Assembly (NCBI GenBank): GCA_027919835.1
Contig: JANVFP010000004.1
Coordinates: forward strand, 1-64,000
Length of the DNA stretch: 64,000 nucleotides
Reading direction: 5' to 3'
Origin: Lentinula raphanica
Lineage: Eukaryota > Basidiomycota > Agaricomycetes > Agaricales > Omphalotaceae
This document shows, piece after piece, positions 10,401 through 20,712 of this stretch; within the stretch, counting starts at the first letter, position 1, and each line of letters opens with the position of its first letter. The notes under the pieces are model-generated. The model had not been told where the DNA came from. It did not search any database and saw nothing but the letters and a program-made list of their open reading frames with translations. The translations under genes and the position numbers were made by a program.

Positions 10401-13400
10401 GGACGCTTCGAGGGAACGTGGGACGGAGAAATCGGAGTCACAGGTAGCCCGTCCGGACGACAACGGGGAATCTGAATCCCTCCGAGCTCGCGGACAAGGC
10501 GCTGAACCCGGGCTTGGTAGTCATCTCGACAACGAGGCGGGGTCTTCCGAACAAAACAGCATGGAACGGCAACTCTTCGATGGTTTCTATGATGTTTATC
10601 CGGACACAGGGAACATGTCGGATCTCTTCTGGGATGGGTTGGATGGGAATTCCTTCGACCAAAACATGGACCTCGGCGGGAATCCGTTAGAGGTGGGATT
10701 GCATCCAGGGGAAGGGTCGCAGGGTACAGATGTGGTGCCGCCTCAAGGTGCGAGTGGTTTAACAGACATGGACCGCAATAGGAGCACGTCAGATATGTCG
10801 TCGTTGTTCACACCACGTCCCAGAGATGAAGAGGAGATCTCGTCAGAAAAGTCAGCATTGGGCGCGCGGGACGACAACATGGACGTGGACGAAGACAGGA
10901 ATGAAGGGGAACAGGCACCGTCTGGGAGTGATTCTTCGGGTGTCGGGTCGCTGCCAGGTGTTCCGTTACAGGGAAAAGATCCAGGCTTAGCTGGATCTGT
11001 CGTCGGCATCAAGCGGAAGCGGGATATTGATGAGGTAGCACCGGATCCTCCAGCGGGAGACGGGAATGGGAAAGATCCAAAGCAGGATAAGCCGAAACCG
11101 CCCGGACCTAAACCTAAGAAACAAAAGAAAGGTGTGGAAGACGGTGGTGAGTTTGTTTTGGACGGCGTATTTTTCGTACCGATAAACGTTGTGGTTATCG
11201 CTTTAGCTTTCCCGACTCCAAAGTCGTCCAACGAGAGCAGCTCGGTGACAGGTCTACGCCGGTCGAATCGGTTAGCAGCATCGGGGACATCGAGTAATGC
11301 TTCAGCAAGTGAGCCGAAGCCAGTAACCGATCGAGAGAAAAAACCGACAAAACCAGTGACCTCTCGAAAGAAAAAACGGAGAAATGGTGAGTCAAAATTA
11401 TATTTGCAGTGGGGTAAGACAGTGATGAGATCATATTGACAGCATCAAGCCATCGAGAGTACACTATTCCAGCTTATGTGTCGAGCTTGGAAAGGGAGGT
11501 AAGCATGGATTGTCGGACATCGTTGGACTGGTGATTTTGACAGAGCTCTGGATCAGTTGAAGATTCGTGAGGTCTATCACCTACCTCGCTTGAACCGCAC
11601 GGTAGTTAGGTACGAGTTTAAGTCACACGTACGTTTTCATGTTTGCTACAAGAGCGTACCCCTGAGAGATTTTTTAGCACCGACTGGCTCACTCTCAGCT
11701 TATCAACGTGTTGGGCAAAATTCATGAAAGGGCAGTGATTGATGGCCGGTTGGAGAAAGATAGTAGGGTAGTTAATGGTTGGAAACCGGGGAAAGATTTT
11801 CCGATTCGCGAAATTGGAGAGGAGGATTGGGAGCACATGGGCATCCTTTCTCGCCAGTTGGAGTACATGGATGCGGCCAACGGGGTCCTCGTGATACGAG
11901 GGATCTTGCGAAATCGCCAAAAGTACAGTTTCTTTGAGGATGAGGATATAGACCGACTGCTGGGTGACTTGGACAAGGTCCGGACGCTCCACGGTAAGAG
12001 GAATGATACGTTGACAGCTACGGTGGTTGAATGCTCGGTTGATAGATCATTCTCGCAAGGTGAGAGAGCCGAAGGATGTTCATGTACTGGGCACGCTTCG
12101 AGATGTTCAAGATGCGGGGAGGAATAAGACGAAGGTCATAAACTGCTTGGGGATCCCGCTTCCAGCTGAACGGGTGCACCCACCGGAGGGGATTTGCACA
12201 CAGGAGGAGGCAGACGCAACTGGGGAAATTCGGATGTTCAAAAGTGGGAAGACGTGGGGACTGTTCGCAACGTCACACGCTGTGCACCCATTCCATGTGG
12301 ATTGTGCAGGACATGGGACCTGGGTGAGACCTCACACGGGGTCCAAATACTGGGTTGTGGCGGTGGCTGAAGAGCCAGGGGACTTTGGGAGCACCGAGAT
12401 GTTCGGTCGGAAGTTTCGGGTCGACGGGCATAACTCCCAAAACTGGAAGTTGTACGGTGTGTTTTTAGAGCCTGGGGACACGCTGTGAGTATGGGCTCAG
12501 GGAAAATCGCGAACATGGAAACTGACATCTTGTAGGATCATGCCACCTTGCACGCCGCACTTTGTGCTGACGGTTGAGACCTCTGTCTGCCACGGGGGAC
12601 ACTTTTACTCCCACATTTCAATGGACAGGACTGCCTACAGCTGCTACCACGAATTTGTCGCGTCTTCCTTGATCACGAACACGGTCGATTACAATGCGTT
12701 CGAGGGCTTGTACAGCATCGCCAATTTCTGGCACCGTTCAATTGTCGTGGAGAGTAAGGCGTATATCAAAAAACTGAATAACGAGGATCTACAGGACAAC
12801 GGTGGGGAACCTAATTTTCAATCTGTTGATGTGTCGATAAAGGTGGAACTAATGGCATATAAAACAGGAAATCTTCTCGTTCACCTTCCAAACTTGAAGG
12901 TTCTGACCGGTGTTATAAATCTCCTGAGCCTGTTCAATTTGATAAAGCTGAGCAGCGTTCTTGATGTCCGGCGCTATAGGGAGGAAGGTGGTTATAAGCG
13001 GGCGGAGCACTACGTGGTACCTCCAGAAGTGACGGCGCTCAGGAAGCGTGCGTGTGTGTGGATGGACGAGCTGTTGGGATGGTTAGACGTCCACGTACGC
13101 TTGACCTACGGTGGCCCGGATTCTGATATGGGTGTTGGGGTGAAGGCTATGAGTAGAAGGTATCTGTGCCAGCAGGCGAAGACGCTCGTGTATGAGAAGG
13201 TGCAGGCCGAGACGCTGGGCTACGAGGGGGAGGACAAGGTCATCACCGCAAAGGCAGTGAAGAGGGCGATTGAAAAGGATCTCATCGAGGGGGACGTGGA
13301 AATGCAAGACCTATGGCCAAAAACGGAGAGGGTGAAGGTCGGGGGTGGCAAGAAGAACACTGAGGGAACAGTAGGGGTGGATAGGGAGGGGACAATTAGC

Positions 13401-13646
13401 GATGATGGCGAGGGCGACGGGGATGAGGGGAGCAGCGAAGATGAGGGAGAGGGCAATGTCATCGAAGAGGGGGACGATAGTGATGAAATGGTCGGCGCAG
13501 GGGACAGTGATGGGGACGGAACGGTGAGCGATGATGAGATTGAAGACAGAGAGGAGACAGCGAGCGAGTGGGTCAAACGTTGGAGTGGGGGTAAGCCTCA
13601 AAGTTATGTGTGGAAAGAAGGGGAGTTTTGTACTTGGCTAGGGTGA
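7291..13646 (+). CDS. JmjC-type Fe(II)/2-oxoglutarate dioxygenase, large acidic-repeat protein
   Basis: Eleven exons join without a break: 7291-7359, 7421-7675, 7741-8042, 8093-8246, 8299-8494, 8564-11386, 11443-11498, 11557-11628, 11699-11993, 12046-12484 and 12536-13646. They total 5,772 nt, or 1,923 residues. Residues about 1-325 form a helical N-terminal region. Residues about 330-1265 are low-complexity, acidic and repetitive, with a D/E run near 9230-9290, two 79-residue repeats and a basic KRKRD/KPKKQKK segment that looks like a nuclear signal. The C-terminal domain has a JmjC/cupin signature: HPFHVD (H and D near 1491-1493, 12294-12302), GSKYWVV, LEPGDTLIMPP and CHGGHFYS with a distal His. 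A D/E-rich tail follows. JmjC proteins are usually protein or nucleic-acid hydroxylases or demethylases; the substrate here is unknown. The 5' end lies inside repeat R1. Confidence 0.75.
9367..9840 (+). repeat. Intragenic tandem repeat, 2 x 237 bp
   Basis: Two consecutive 237-bp units (9367-9603 and 9604-9840), nearly identical, encode two 79-residue repeats that begin GVQIVDKGVEGKAAAGLE. The period is a multiple of three, so the frame is kept. Weaker, decayed units follow to about 10400. Confidence 0.85.
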
Positions 13647-14111
13647 TGTACAGATTATGGACCAGTACTCTTTGGACATGAGAATCTTCACGGACTGGTA
13701 TTTCGTATTTGATCGAAATGTATAAGAGTTGGCTAGGAAGATGGATAGTCTCCACAAGGTAGCGCTTGTCACTTAATCGAGACTTTGGAAAAGGTAGGAG
13801 GGGTTGTATTTATATCGGTGCTCGACCAGTCTACAGGTGGGTGGGGGATAGGATCGCAGCCAGGTATACATAAAATACAACGCACATGTATAAGACATTC
13901 TGGAATTTGACCCAAAACTGGGCCACTTTTCGCTGGTGTACTTGGTTTTACAAACTGCGGTACTGTGTGAAGGCCATCTTTTGTTATTGTTACAGCCGTT
14001 GGGAGAACGTGGTCCCTGCTATACTTGTAAGATGGAAACTTCGCGGTTCAAACGTGTCGAGCGAAGTCTAGATGTCCAAAGAAAAAAAAAGATGTCATTT
14101 GTCATTATAAG
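13647..14111. other. Intergenic, nothing recognised
   Basis: This is the 3' flank of the JmjC gene. I see no supported gene. An A-run at 14081-14090 lies where the minus-strand tRNA-like unit at 14112 would terminate. Confidence 0.5.
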
Positions 14112-14203
14112 CGTCCTCTGCGAGAATCGAACTCGCGCGCTCCAGATGCAAGTGTCGATTTCCTCCAGACAAGTCTGGCGCTCTACCACTGAGCTAAGAG
14201 GAC
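14112..14203 (-). tRNA. tRNA-like gene with about 20-nt intron (possible anticodon UGU)
   Basis: On the minus strand the acceptor stem GTCCTCT/AGAGGAC, A box TAGCTCAGTGGTAGAGC, anticodon stem CCAGA/TCTGG and B box GAGTTCGATTCTC are all intact, with a T-run terminator 20-30 nt downstream. If the insert begins after position 37, the loop reads C-U-UGU-C and the anticodon is UGU (Thr). C at position 37 is unusual, so the identity is uncertain. Confidence 0.6.
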
Positions 14204-14874
14204 CACACTATCATTCGTGTAGGGTGGTACATTACGTCGGGGCATGTTTGCTTGGTTAGAATAGAGATGGGCACTTGTGGCCTGGTGATTGTCGCAGTAA
14301 AAAAAAAGTACCGTTGGTTTCTGTGACGATTTTCTGATCAGAGGGTATTACATTGCTTGACTATACTAATTTGTGAAAGGAGCATAACAACCCAGTTTAT
14401 GAAAGGTAAGCCAACGGGGGAGGAGCGGAAATGAGAACAGTAGTATAGTGGTAAGGCGACTACGTAGTGATGGCCATACTATACTCGATGATTTGAGTTG
14501 GTGAGCATGGGATGGCATCACAGACGAGATCAATGGGACCATTTGAGCTGAGGGCTAACGACGAATGGTTTAACGTGCGGGCCTTGAACAGGGAGAGTCT
14601 AAGTCTGTGCTTACCTGCGAGAGCGAAAAAACAGTTAGACAGGCGTTCATTCGTGGGTCGATCAGGATGAATTGACAAAATGGCGGAGGCATCCGGCGTT
14701 GATTGGTGAGACTTTGACGTGGGTCTGTTTGAGCTTCGATGGTTTGTATGGAGAGACCCACACTGACGTGGTTTAAGGTGGGAGTGGAAAAAAAGATGGA
14801 GCTTCCTGGACTGTCCGATCCGATGGAGAAAGGAGGCCAGTCGAGATATGGTGCTACAATGGGGTGGTCAAGGG
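14204..14874. other. Intergenic, nothing recognised
   Basis: About 0.67 kb between a tRNA-like unit and the fourth R1 copy, with no supported gene. Confidence 0.45.
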
Positions 14875-15544
14875 TTCCAATCCGTTTCGTGCATCCGGAA
14901 TCGTGGGCGGTCGTGGTATGAGAGGAAGAGGATACGAGGTCTGTTTGCGCCGCTCAACCTGAGCTGGGATTCGGACATGGCAGTTGGACGACCATCGAAT
15001 CTACTGGGGTGTCAGAGTAAGAAATGGCGACCGAGTTGCAGATGACGCACAGGAATGGTCACAAGTCAGTATTTCATCGTCACGGAGCCTTCATCCTATT
15101 GGACGTGGGCTTGATTTGATTTCGACGGGTAGGGCAGCTAGGGTCTTTTTCCATAATCCCCTGCGAACTTGGACAGGATGCGATGGTATCGAGCTAGTGA
15201 GTGTCAAATCATTGGTCAGTCAGGGAATGTCACCGAATGCGCGTAAAACTCACCGAGACTCCAATATCGCCTCAAAGTAGTAATCGGACGCTGAAGAGAG
15301 TCGAGCGCCAAGTGAGTCCAAAGCCTCGTCCGATCTTGGAACACGACCATCCAGGTCCAGAATGCCTGAGATGGTGCTACAATAGGTTGGGCTAGAGTCC
15401 CAACCGATTGTGTGCCTCCAAGATCGTTGAAGGTGGTGGTGAGAGACGAAGATTGAAAGTTGGCACAGCCACATGCAGGATGCCGAACATTCGGCATCTG
15501 ACCAGGAGATGATGTCATGCGCATCATGATGCGCCTGACGTCAT
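14875..15544 (+). repeat. R1 repeat, copy 4
   Basis: Matches 6483-7147 with a few substitutions. It keeps the left extension and both dyads but ends at the TGACGTCA site, so it lacks the JmjC gene start. No gene follows directly; the tRNA-like cluster begins 360 bp downstream. Confidence 0.9.
15479..15543 (+). promoter_or_regulatory. Paired dyads with CRE-like sites (R1 copy 4)
   Basis: Both dyads and both flanking TGAxGTCA sites are unchanged from the copies at 3608 and 7082, although elsewhere this repeat copy carries substitutions. The break in homology lies immediately after the second TGACGTCA. Confidence 0.4.
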
Positions 15545-15901
15545 TGTCTCGGTCAAATAGAGCCAAAATTTCACCAGAAGAGTGTGCAGTTCTTGCGGGG
15601 GATCGTGCTTGGTCAAAATTGGACCACTAACAACTTTGACCTGTATTTTATAGGCGTTTTTCGAGGATTTACAGCTTGATGATGGGAATGCTTGTGTGAG
15701 ATGGATGGAGAATACGAAGCATTCTCGTTCAATGCCATTGCAATAAGAGGGAGACGTGGAGCGGGTATAAGTAGAATATGTGTATACAAGGGAAAGAACA
15801 GCATGGTTTTATAATACGTGCACTAGGAAAATCGAACCTTGAGGCCTAACCGAAGCCGGTCATATTGTGGGTTTGGACATTCGGAGAGGGACTCATTGCA
15901 T

Positions 15902-15994
15902 GTTCACTTAGCTCAATGGTTAGAGCGCTTGGGTTATTTGTCTCCATGTCGATATCATACTCAAGTGATGCGAGTTCGAATCTCGCAGTGGACA
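15902..15994 (+). tRNA. tRNA-like gene with intron (possible anticodon UAU)
   Basis: Acceptor stem GTTCACT/AGTGGAC, A box TAGCTCAATGGTTAGAGC, B box GAGTTCGAATCTC and a T-run about 25 nt downstream are present. With stem CTTGG/TCAAG and an intron after position 37 the loop reads G-U-UAU-U, so Ile(UAU) is possible. It is nearly identical to the unit at 16505, including upstream flank. Confidence 0.6.
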
Positions 15995-16082
15995 ATGCGA
16001 AGGAATCCCACTTTCTGTTTTTTTTTGATTTTGTGAGACCACAGAACACCGGTTTGTGCTGTAAGGTGTTCCAACTTACAAC

Positions 16083-16176
16083 GTTCACTTAGCTCAATGG
16101 TTAGAGCACTTGGGGTTTGTGGGCATATCTCAGAGGTTGTACTCAAGCGATGCGGGTTCGAATCCCACAGTGGACC
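16083..16176 (+). tRNA. tRNA-like gene with intron-like insert
   Basis: Same acceptor stem, A box and B box as its neighbours, with a T-run downstream. The anticodon region differs strongly; positions 32-37 would read GGTTTG, so U33 is missing and the amino acid cannot be assigned. Confidence 0.5.
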
Positions 16177-16504
16177 TTAAAAAGAACCAACCATCTTTTT
16201 TCAGCCAGAACTTCATCAGGGGGTTGTCTTGAAGGCGATGTAGATAAAGCCGAAGCTCTAACCTGATCCCGAACCAACCCAACGCCTAAATCCTGACTAA
16301 CGCGAAACTTGGCGCTCTATCTCGCGTGTGATTTGTTTTCAAGGATTTACAGCTTGACGTGAGTACTTGTGTGGATGTGAAGCATTGATGTTCAGTTGCA
16401 TTACAATAACAAGAAGACGTCGGGCTGTGTATAAAGGAAAAAGATCAGCAGGGTAGGCTTACCATATTGTGGGTTGTGTAGAATCGGAGAGGGTTTCTTT
16501 GCAT

Positions 16505-16601
16505 GTTCACTTAGCTCAATGGTTAGAGCGCTTGGGTTATTTGTCTCCATGTCGATGTCGATCTCACCCAAGTGATGCGAGTTCGAATCTCGTAGTGGAC
16601 A
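16505..16601 (+). tRNA. tRNA-like gene with intron (possible anticodon UAU), duplicate of 15902
   Basis: This shares acceptor stem, A and B boxes, the first part of the insert and about 40 bp of upstream flank with the unit at 15902, so it arose by local duplication. The anticodon stem (CTTGG/CCAAG) is perfect. U33 and anticodon UAU are possible. A run of seven T follows. Confidence 0.6.
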
Positions 16602-16668
16602 ATGCAAAGGGATCCTACTATCTGTTTTTTTGAATAAGATAGTTGTAACTGCATCGGGGCACTACAAC

Positions 16669-16769
16669 ATTCACTTAGCTCAATGGTTAGAGCACTTGAC
16701 TTCCATATGTTTCAATTGCATGAGATTATACATACTCAAGTGGTGCGAGTTCGATTCTCGCAGTGGACC
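16669..16769 (+). tRNA. tRNA-like gene with long insert
   Basis: A box TAGCTCAATGGTTAGAGC, stem CTTGA/TCAAG and B box GAGTTCGATTCTC are clear, and eight T follow about 20 nt downstream. The insert is about 29 nt. A loop of C-U-UCC-A is possible, but the body does not look like a tRNA-Gly, so the identity is left open. The first acceptor pair is mismatched. Confidence 0.5.
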
Positions 16770-16917
16770 TATTGATTACATTCGAACCTTTTTTTTCTTG
16801 GCTATTATTGGTGACCTGAGCGGTAGGTTACTGATTCTTTCTGAGGGAGTCGGTTTATGAGAGGGCCAGCCAATCTGAGAATGCTCACCTGGTGGAAAGA
16901 AAACTCGGCGGTACCAT

Positions 16918-17105
16918 TATCGACTCAAAGTAGGAATCGGACGCTGAAGAGAGTCGAGCGCCAAGTGAGTCCAAAGCCTCGTCCGATCTTGGAACACGAC
17001 CATCCAGGTCCAGAATGCCTGAGATGGTGCTACAATAGGTTGGGCTAGAGTCCCAACCGATTGTGTGCCTCCAAGATCGTTGAAGGTGGTGGTGAGAGAC
17101 GAAGA
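16918..17105 (+). repeat. R1 repeat, copy 5 (188 bp core)
   Basis: Matches the central part of R1 (for example 15260-15447): the segment with AATCGGACGCTGAAGAGA through GGTGGTGGTGAGAGACGAAGA. It lacks the intact dyads; only GACATTCGGCATC remains at its right end. It is the last R1 copy before the TET/JBP-type gene. Confidence 0.85.
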
Positions 17106-17231
17106 GTGTAGACATTCGGCATCGGGTTATTTTCGGGACGGTTAGTCCGCACCTGTGATGTGTCATCACTTGTAAGAATATCACATGACATTTTCTCCAT
17201 TTCTAACTTCTTCAAAAATGAAGATATCCTC

Positions 17232-17409
17232 GACCCCTAACCTCTAACCATGGGGGCAAGCCCCCAAACCCCCACCAAACCCCTAACCAACCCAACCCCG
17301 AACCCTAACAACCCAACCCCGAACCCTAACCAACCCAACCCCGAACCCTAACCAAACGCGCTTCGCGCGTGAGAACCCCGAACCCTAACCTAACCTAACC
17401 TAACCTAAC
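17232..17409 (+). repeat. Interstitial telomere-like repeats
   Basis: This C-rich stretch is built of CCCTAACC/CCCGAACCCTAA motifs, including about three 22-bp units with the pattern CCCTAACCAACCCAACCCCGAA and, at the end, five CCTAA units in a row. Two perfect small hairpins are embedded: GGGGGC-AA-GCCCCC and ACGCGC-TTC-GCGCGT. The fungal telomere unit is TTAGGG, so this is a degenerate relic or a subtelomeric spacer, not an active chromosome end. Confidence 0.75.
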
Positions 17410-17657
17410 AGGTCACTTTCGTTGATTCGCTGTCACATGACCATGCCCTCTTCTTCTCTCTCGCATCGTTCAAGACGATGCCTTACTGGCTGCGGAGCGT
17501 GGGTGACCTGTTTGACTTATCAAGCATCATAGGTTGAAGTATTGGATAGACAAAACAAAAGATTGGCGACCCAATTCGGTCGCTGACAATTGATTTTTCC
17601 GCTCTTTTAAGGCGTGCGGCGGAGCAAGGCTCTGAGGTAACGCTTAAAGAAGACGGC

Positions 17658-19051
17658 ATGGATGTCTACGAATCCGATGCATTTGAAGAAGAGGACAATG
17701 ATGAAGGAGGGGTGGAGGAGGGTGCGTCTGATGAAGAAAAGGATGGTTTGATAGAAGGACAAGGTACGTTGGGGCGTGGTTCAGAATAGGGCTATTACTG
17801 ACATTCGTCTGCGGTAGATTCGTCTAACGGAAATAGAAAGCGGAAACGATCCCGGCAGAACGAGAAAAGGAGGGTGAGGCGTAAGTTGGAGAGGGCTGCT
17901 GATCCAGGAAAACCCAAGGCTTCATTGGCCAGAGTGCTGAAACATGCCGAGCCGATTGCGGTTGGCACGAACGCTGACAACTTTAGCGTCGCCAAAGGCG
18001 CTCATACAGGAAACCGCGGAACGGAGGAAGAGATGGGAAGTGTTGAGGAGAGACAGGCAAGATACAGCGCGGAGCGTCTTGTGAAGGAAAAGGGTTTCAC
18101 TCATATCAAGTGGAACGGGCTGTGAGTCTTTTTGAGTAGTACCTTCTGTCCAGAGTTGACATTTTGAAAGGACTCCTGGACCAATCACAGACTGCAAAGA
18201 ACGAATCGTATCTGTGCTATGCGGGAAGCCGGGGGACAAGAGTTACGATGAAGCCGCGAGTCAGGTCCACCACCAGATGGCTGAGGCGTACAGATCTGAC
18301 CAAGACCACAAGCGAGGGGCGTTTCCTGCTTGCAACGCGGGGGTGTCCATGGGTATGGGTAACTCTCGCCCGGTCAGGTTGAAGCCGAAGGGTCTGAAGG
18401 GATTTGTGGACGGTGTGATGAAGGACAAGGATATGAGGAGGATCGTCGGATACCACAACCGTGAGTTGATCGTCGTTCAATACCACGGTTCCTCGTTAGT
18501 GACGCTCCGTGTACAGAAGCCTTCAAAACGTGGGCGCCGCGACTATTTGAGAAGTATCAAAATGTACGAGACACCGTACGGGCCAAGACAGGACTCGCAG
18601 ATAATTTTGAAAACTCGGTGTGGATGGCCTCAGGGTTCAATCTCGGAGGAAACGTGTGGACATGGAAACATAGGGACCCGCTTAACTGGGCTTGCGGTTG
18701 GTGCTCAATCACCGCATTGGGGCTTTCGATCCCACTCGTAGTGGCCAGTTGGTCCTATGGGAACTTGAGCTGGTGATTGACTTCCCTGCAGGGTCCACCA
18801 TCATGATTCCGTCGGCGTGTATCACCCACTCCAACACGCCTATCGTCGAGGGGGACTGTCGCACATCATTCACCCAATATAGCGCCGGGGCGATATTTCG
18901 TTGGGTTGAGAATGGTTGCAGGACAGAGAAAGAATACAAAGAGCAAGACCCGAAAGGGTTTGCGAAGATGATGAAGGCAAAGGGAAATGCGCTGGAGAGA
19001 CGGTTGGAAAACTTTTCGACGATGACGGAACTTTTGGATGTCGTTCAGTAA
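17658..19051 (+). CDS. TET/JBP-type 2-oxoglutarate/Fe(II) dioxygenase (one-base frameshift)
   Basis: The product resembles the fungal TET/JBP-like dioxygenases, relatives of enzymes that oxidise methylated bases in DNA or RNA. Exons 17658-17763, 17818-18121, 18171-18460 and 18517-19051 join in frame. An acidic start and a basic KRKRSRQNEKRRVRRK segment lead to the catalytic domain: HRD iron ligands at 18669-18677, then SITALG, FPAGSTIMIPSA, the distal His in THSNTP (18827-18829) and FTQYSAGAIFRW with the likely 2OG-binding Arg just before it. One base is missing in the GGGG run at 18719-18722; with five G the frame continues from ALG to AFDP. About 411 residues. The start is the first ATG of the exon; an upstream exon is possible because an acceptor-like site precedes it. 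Confidence 0.7.
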
Positions 19052-19234
19052 AGGATCGATAGTATTAGAAACATTTTTCGTGACAGGACCCGATTGCCTA
19101 AGCGCAAAGAATAGGTTTGTCCAAACTTGACCTGTCGTGAGTTTTGGCACAATTTTGGGTCAAATTTGTCCTATCAGGCTTTGCTATATATTGGACATGC
19201 GAGGTTTCTATTCGCTCAAACTGCAACGGCGATA

Positions 19235-20580
19235 ATGCCTGGTAAGACTCAAAAGAAAACTATGTGGGTAGCCCAAGACTGACAATGCGTGATAGGGATT
19301 CCTGAAGAAATACTGCTGGCTATTGCAAGGCTGGTGTACGACTACCGCGAAGATCCTCGTTCGCTGGACCCCGCTGGGATCCTGGGCTTTGGCCTTGTGA
19401 GCGTCAGTTTCATCGATTATCGCAGGAGGTGCTGGGTACGGTGGTCAACTTGAAGCACCCTGGTGCAGTGACGTCGCCGAGGGATCCAACAAGAGTTCGA
19501 CACATCATCATCGGCTCATTTAACAGCCCAAATTTTGGTGGTTGGAGCTTGGATCGAGTGGGATTTAGCTGGGGGAGAGAGTGGAAGCGCCTCGTCGACG
19601 TGGTCTCGCCTGCCTTGAACCTCGCCTTTCTTTCGTTGGGTGAGAACGATCTCGACCGCCATTTCTTTGAATGGTCGGCCGGTCTGAGACGTCCCATCAA
19701 TGTTTTTCTCGACAATTGCCACCTGGATGCGACGTTCTTTCCCCCAAAAGAGTCAAGGCTGAAACTGCAGTTTTCTTCGGTATCTCTACAGAACGTGACA
19801 TCTTATTGCCACAGCTCCACTCTCACCAACATGAGTTTCCTCCAGCTTTGTTCGGTCGACCTAGAGCGGGCTGCGCTGGACATTGATGCGGCGTTGGATT
19901 CTTCTTGGGGCACTCAAGATCAGCCCGAAGAGTTTTTCCTACCCCGCTCGATTGAATACCTCTCGATGAATGTCGCTGGAGGGTTGTACTACGACTATGT
20001 GGCTTACGCGATGACATATGTGGCGGTGGAGATGATACAGAGTTGTGGCCAATTGAAGTGGCTTGGGTTGAGGTCTTTCGACTTGCACTACGATGGTGAG
20101 ACGAAGATCAGTATTCCGATTGCCAAAGCGACCGGTCCTCTGTCGTTCCTCTCGATGATCAGTGCGGATGAGTGCGAAATCGGGGAGTTGACAATTTCCA
20201 CTCCGATCACGATCTCAGTACGCGCACTGGACTATGGTTTGCTGGGTGTCCGCACAGTTAGGGTCCGGGTGGACGTTGGAGAGCCAGGAAGACTTCAGAG
20301 CTTATTACGGCAATTCACAGTTCTTACAGAGCTCGTGGTGGATTGGGTCAACAGCGAGGAGATGGTGAGCACGGTGTTTGTGCGTGAATCGGGGCTGACA
20401 TTGGTGTTGCAGGTGGAGAACCTGGTTTTTCCTTTTTCGACGATCAAACGGATGAGATTCAACGAGTTGGGTGTAAAAAGTGTGGATCCAGTGTTGATGA
20501 AGGCAAAAATAGAAGAGAATAAGGAAAGGACCGAGCTAACCCAGTTCTGGCTCAACGGACGCTTGGTATGGGATCGATGA
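19235..20580 (+). CDS. F-box-like protein, paralogue 1 (one-base frameshift)
   Basis: A seven-base first exon (ATGCCTG), an intron at 19242-19295 and a long exon encode an F-box-like N-terminus (IPEEILLAIARLVYD) and a leucine-rich C-terminal region. Such basidiomycete proteins are probable SCF ubiquitin-ligase adaptors with variable target domains. Near 19402 one base is missing (GAGCGTCAG instead of GAGCCGTCAG); restoring it links LGFGLVS to RQFHRLSQEVLG as in the neighbour. The in-frame 48-bp insert at 20365-20412 has perfect GTGAGC..CAG ends, and the paralogue is spliced at the same place. The start is fixed by the shared ATGCCTG|GTAAG structure. The cellular target is unknown. Confidence 0.6.
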
Positions 20581-20712
20581 TCGTAGGGTAGACGTCAAGT
20601 GTGATGGTCGCTGGAAGCGCATCGGATTCAAGTCAAATTCGGTATAATTAATTTGAATGGTGATAAGTAGGGCTGGGTGGATTTGGGTTCTCACAAGACG
20701 TATCTCCCGCCC

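Noticed and set aside
13220..13576. Antisense Ser/Pro-rich open frame
   Set aside because: It is the complement of the Asp/Glu/Gly-rich tail of the JmjC protein, a compositional shadow.
11458..13646. JmjC domain as a separate gene from the acidic-repeat protein
   Set aside because: Short exons 11443-11498 and 11557-11628 join the two parts with matching phases and no new start is needed, so one gene is simpler.
15902..16769. CRISPR-like array because of repeated 30-bp blocks
   Set aside because: The repeated blocks are A and B boxes and stems of tRNA-like genes in a eukaryotic genome.
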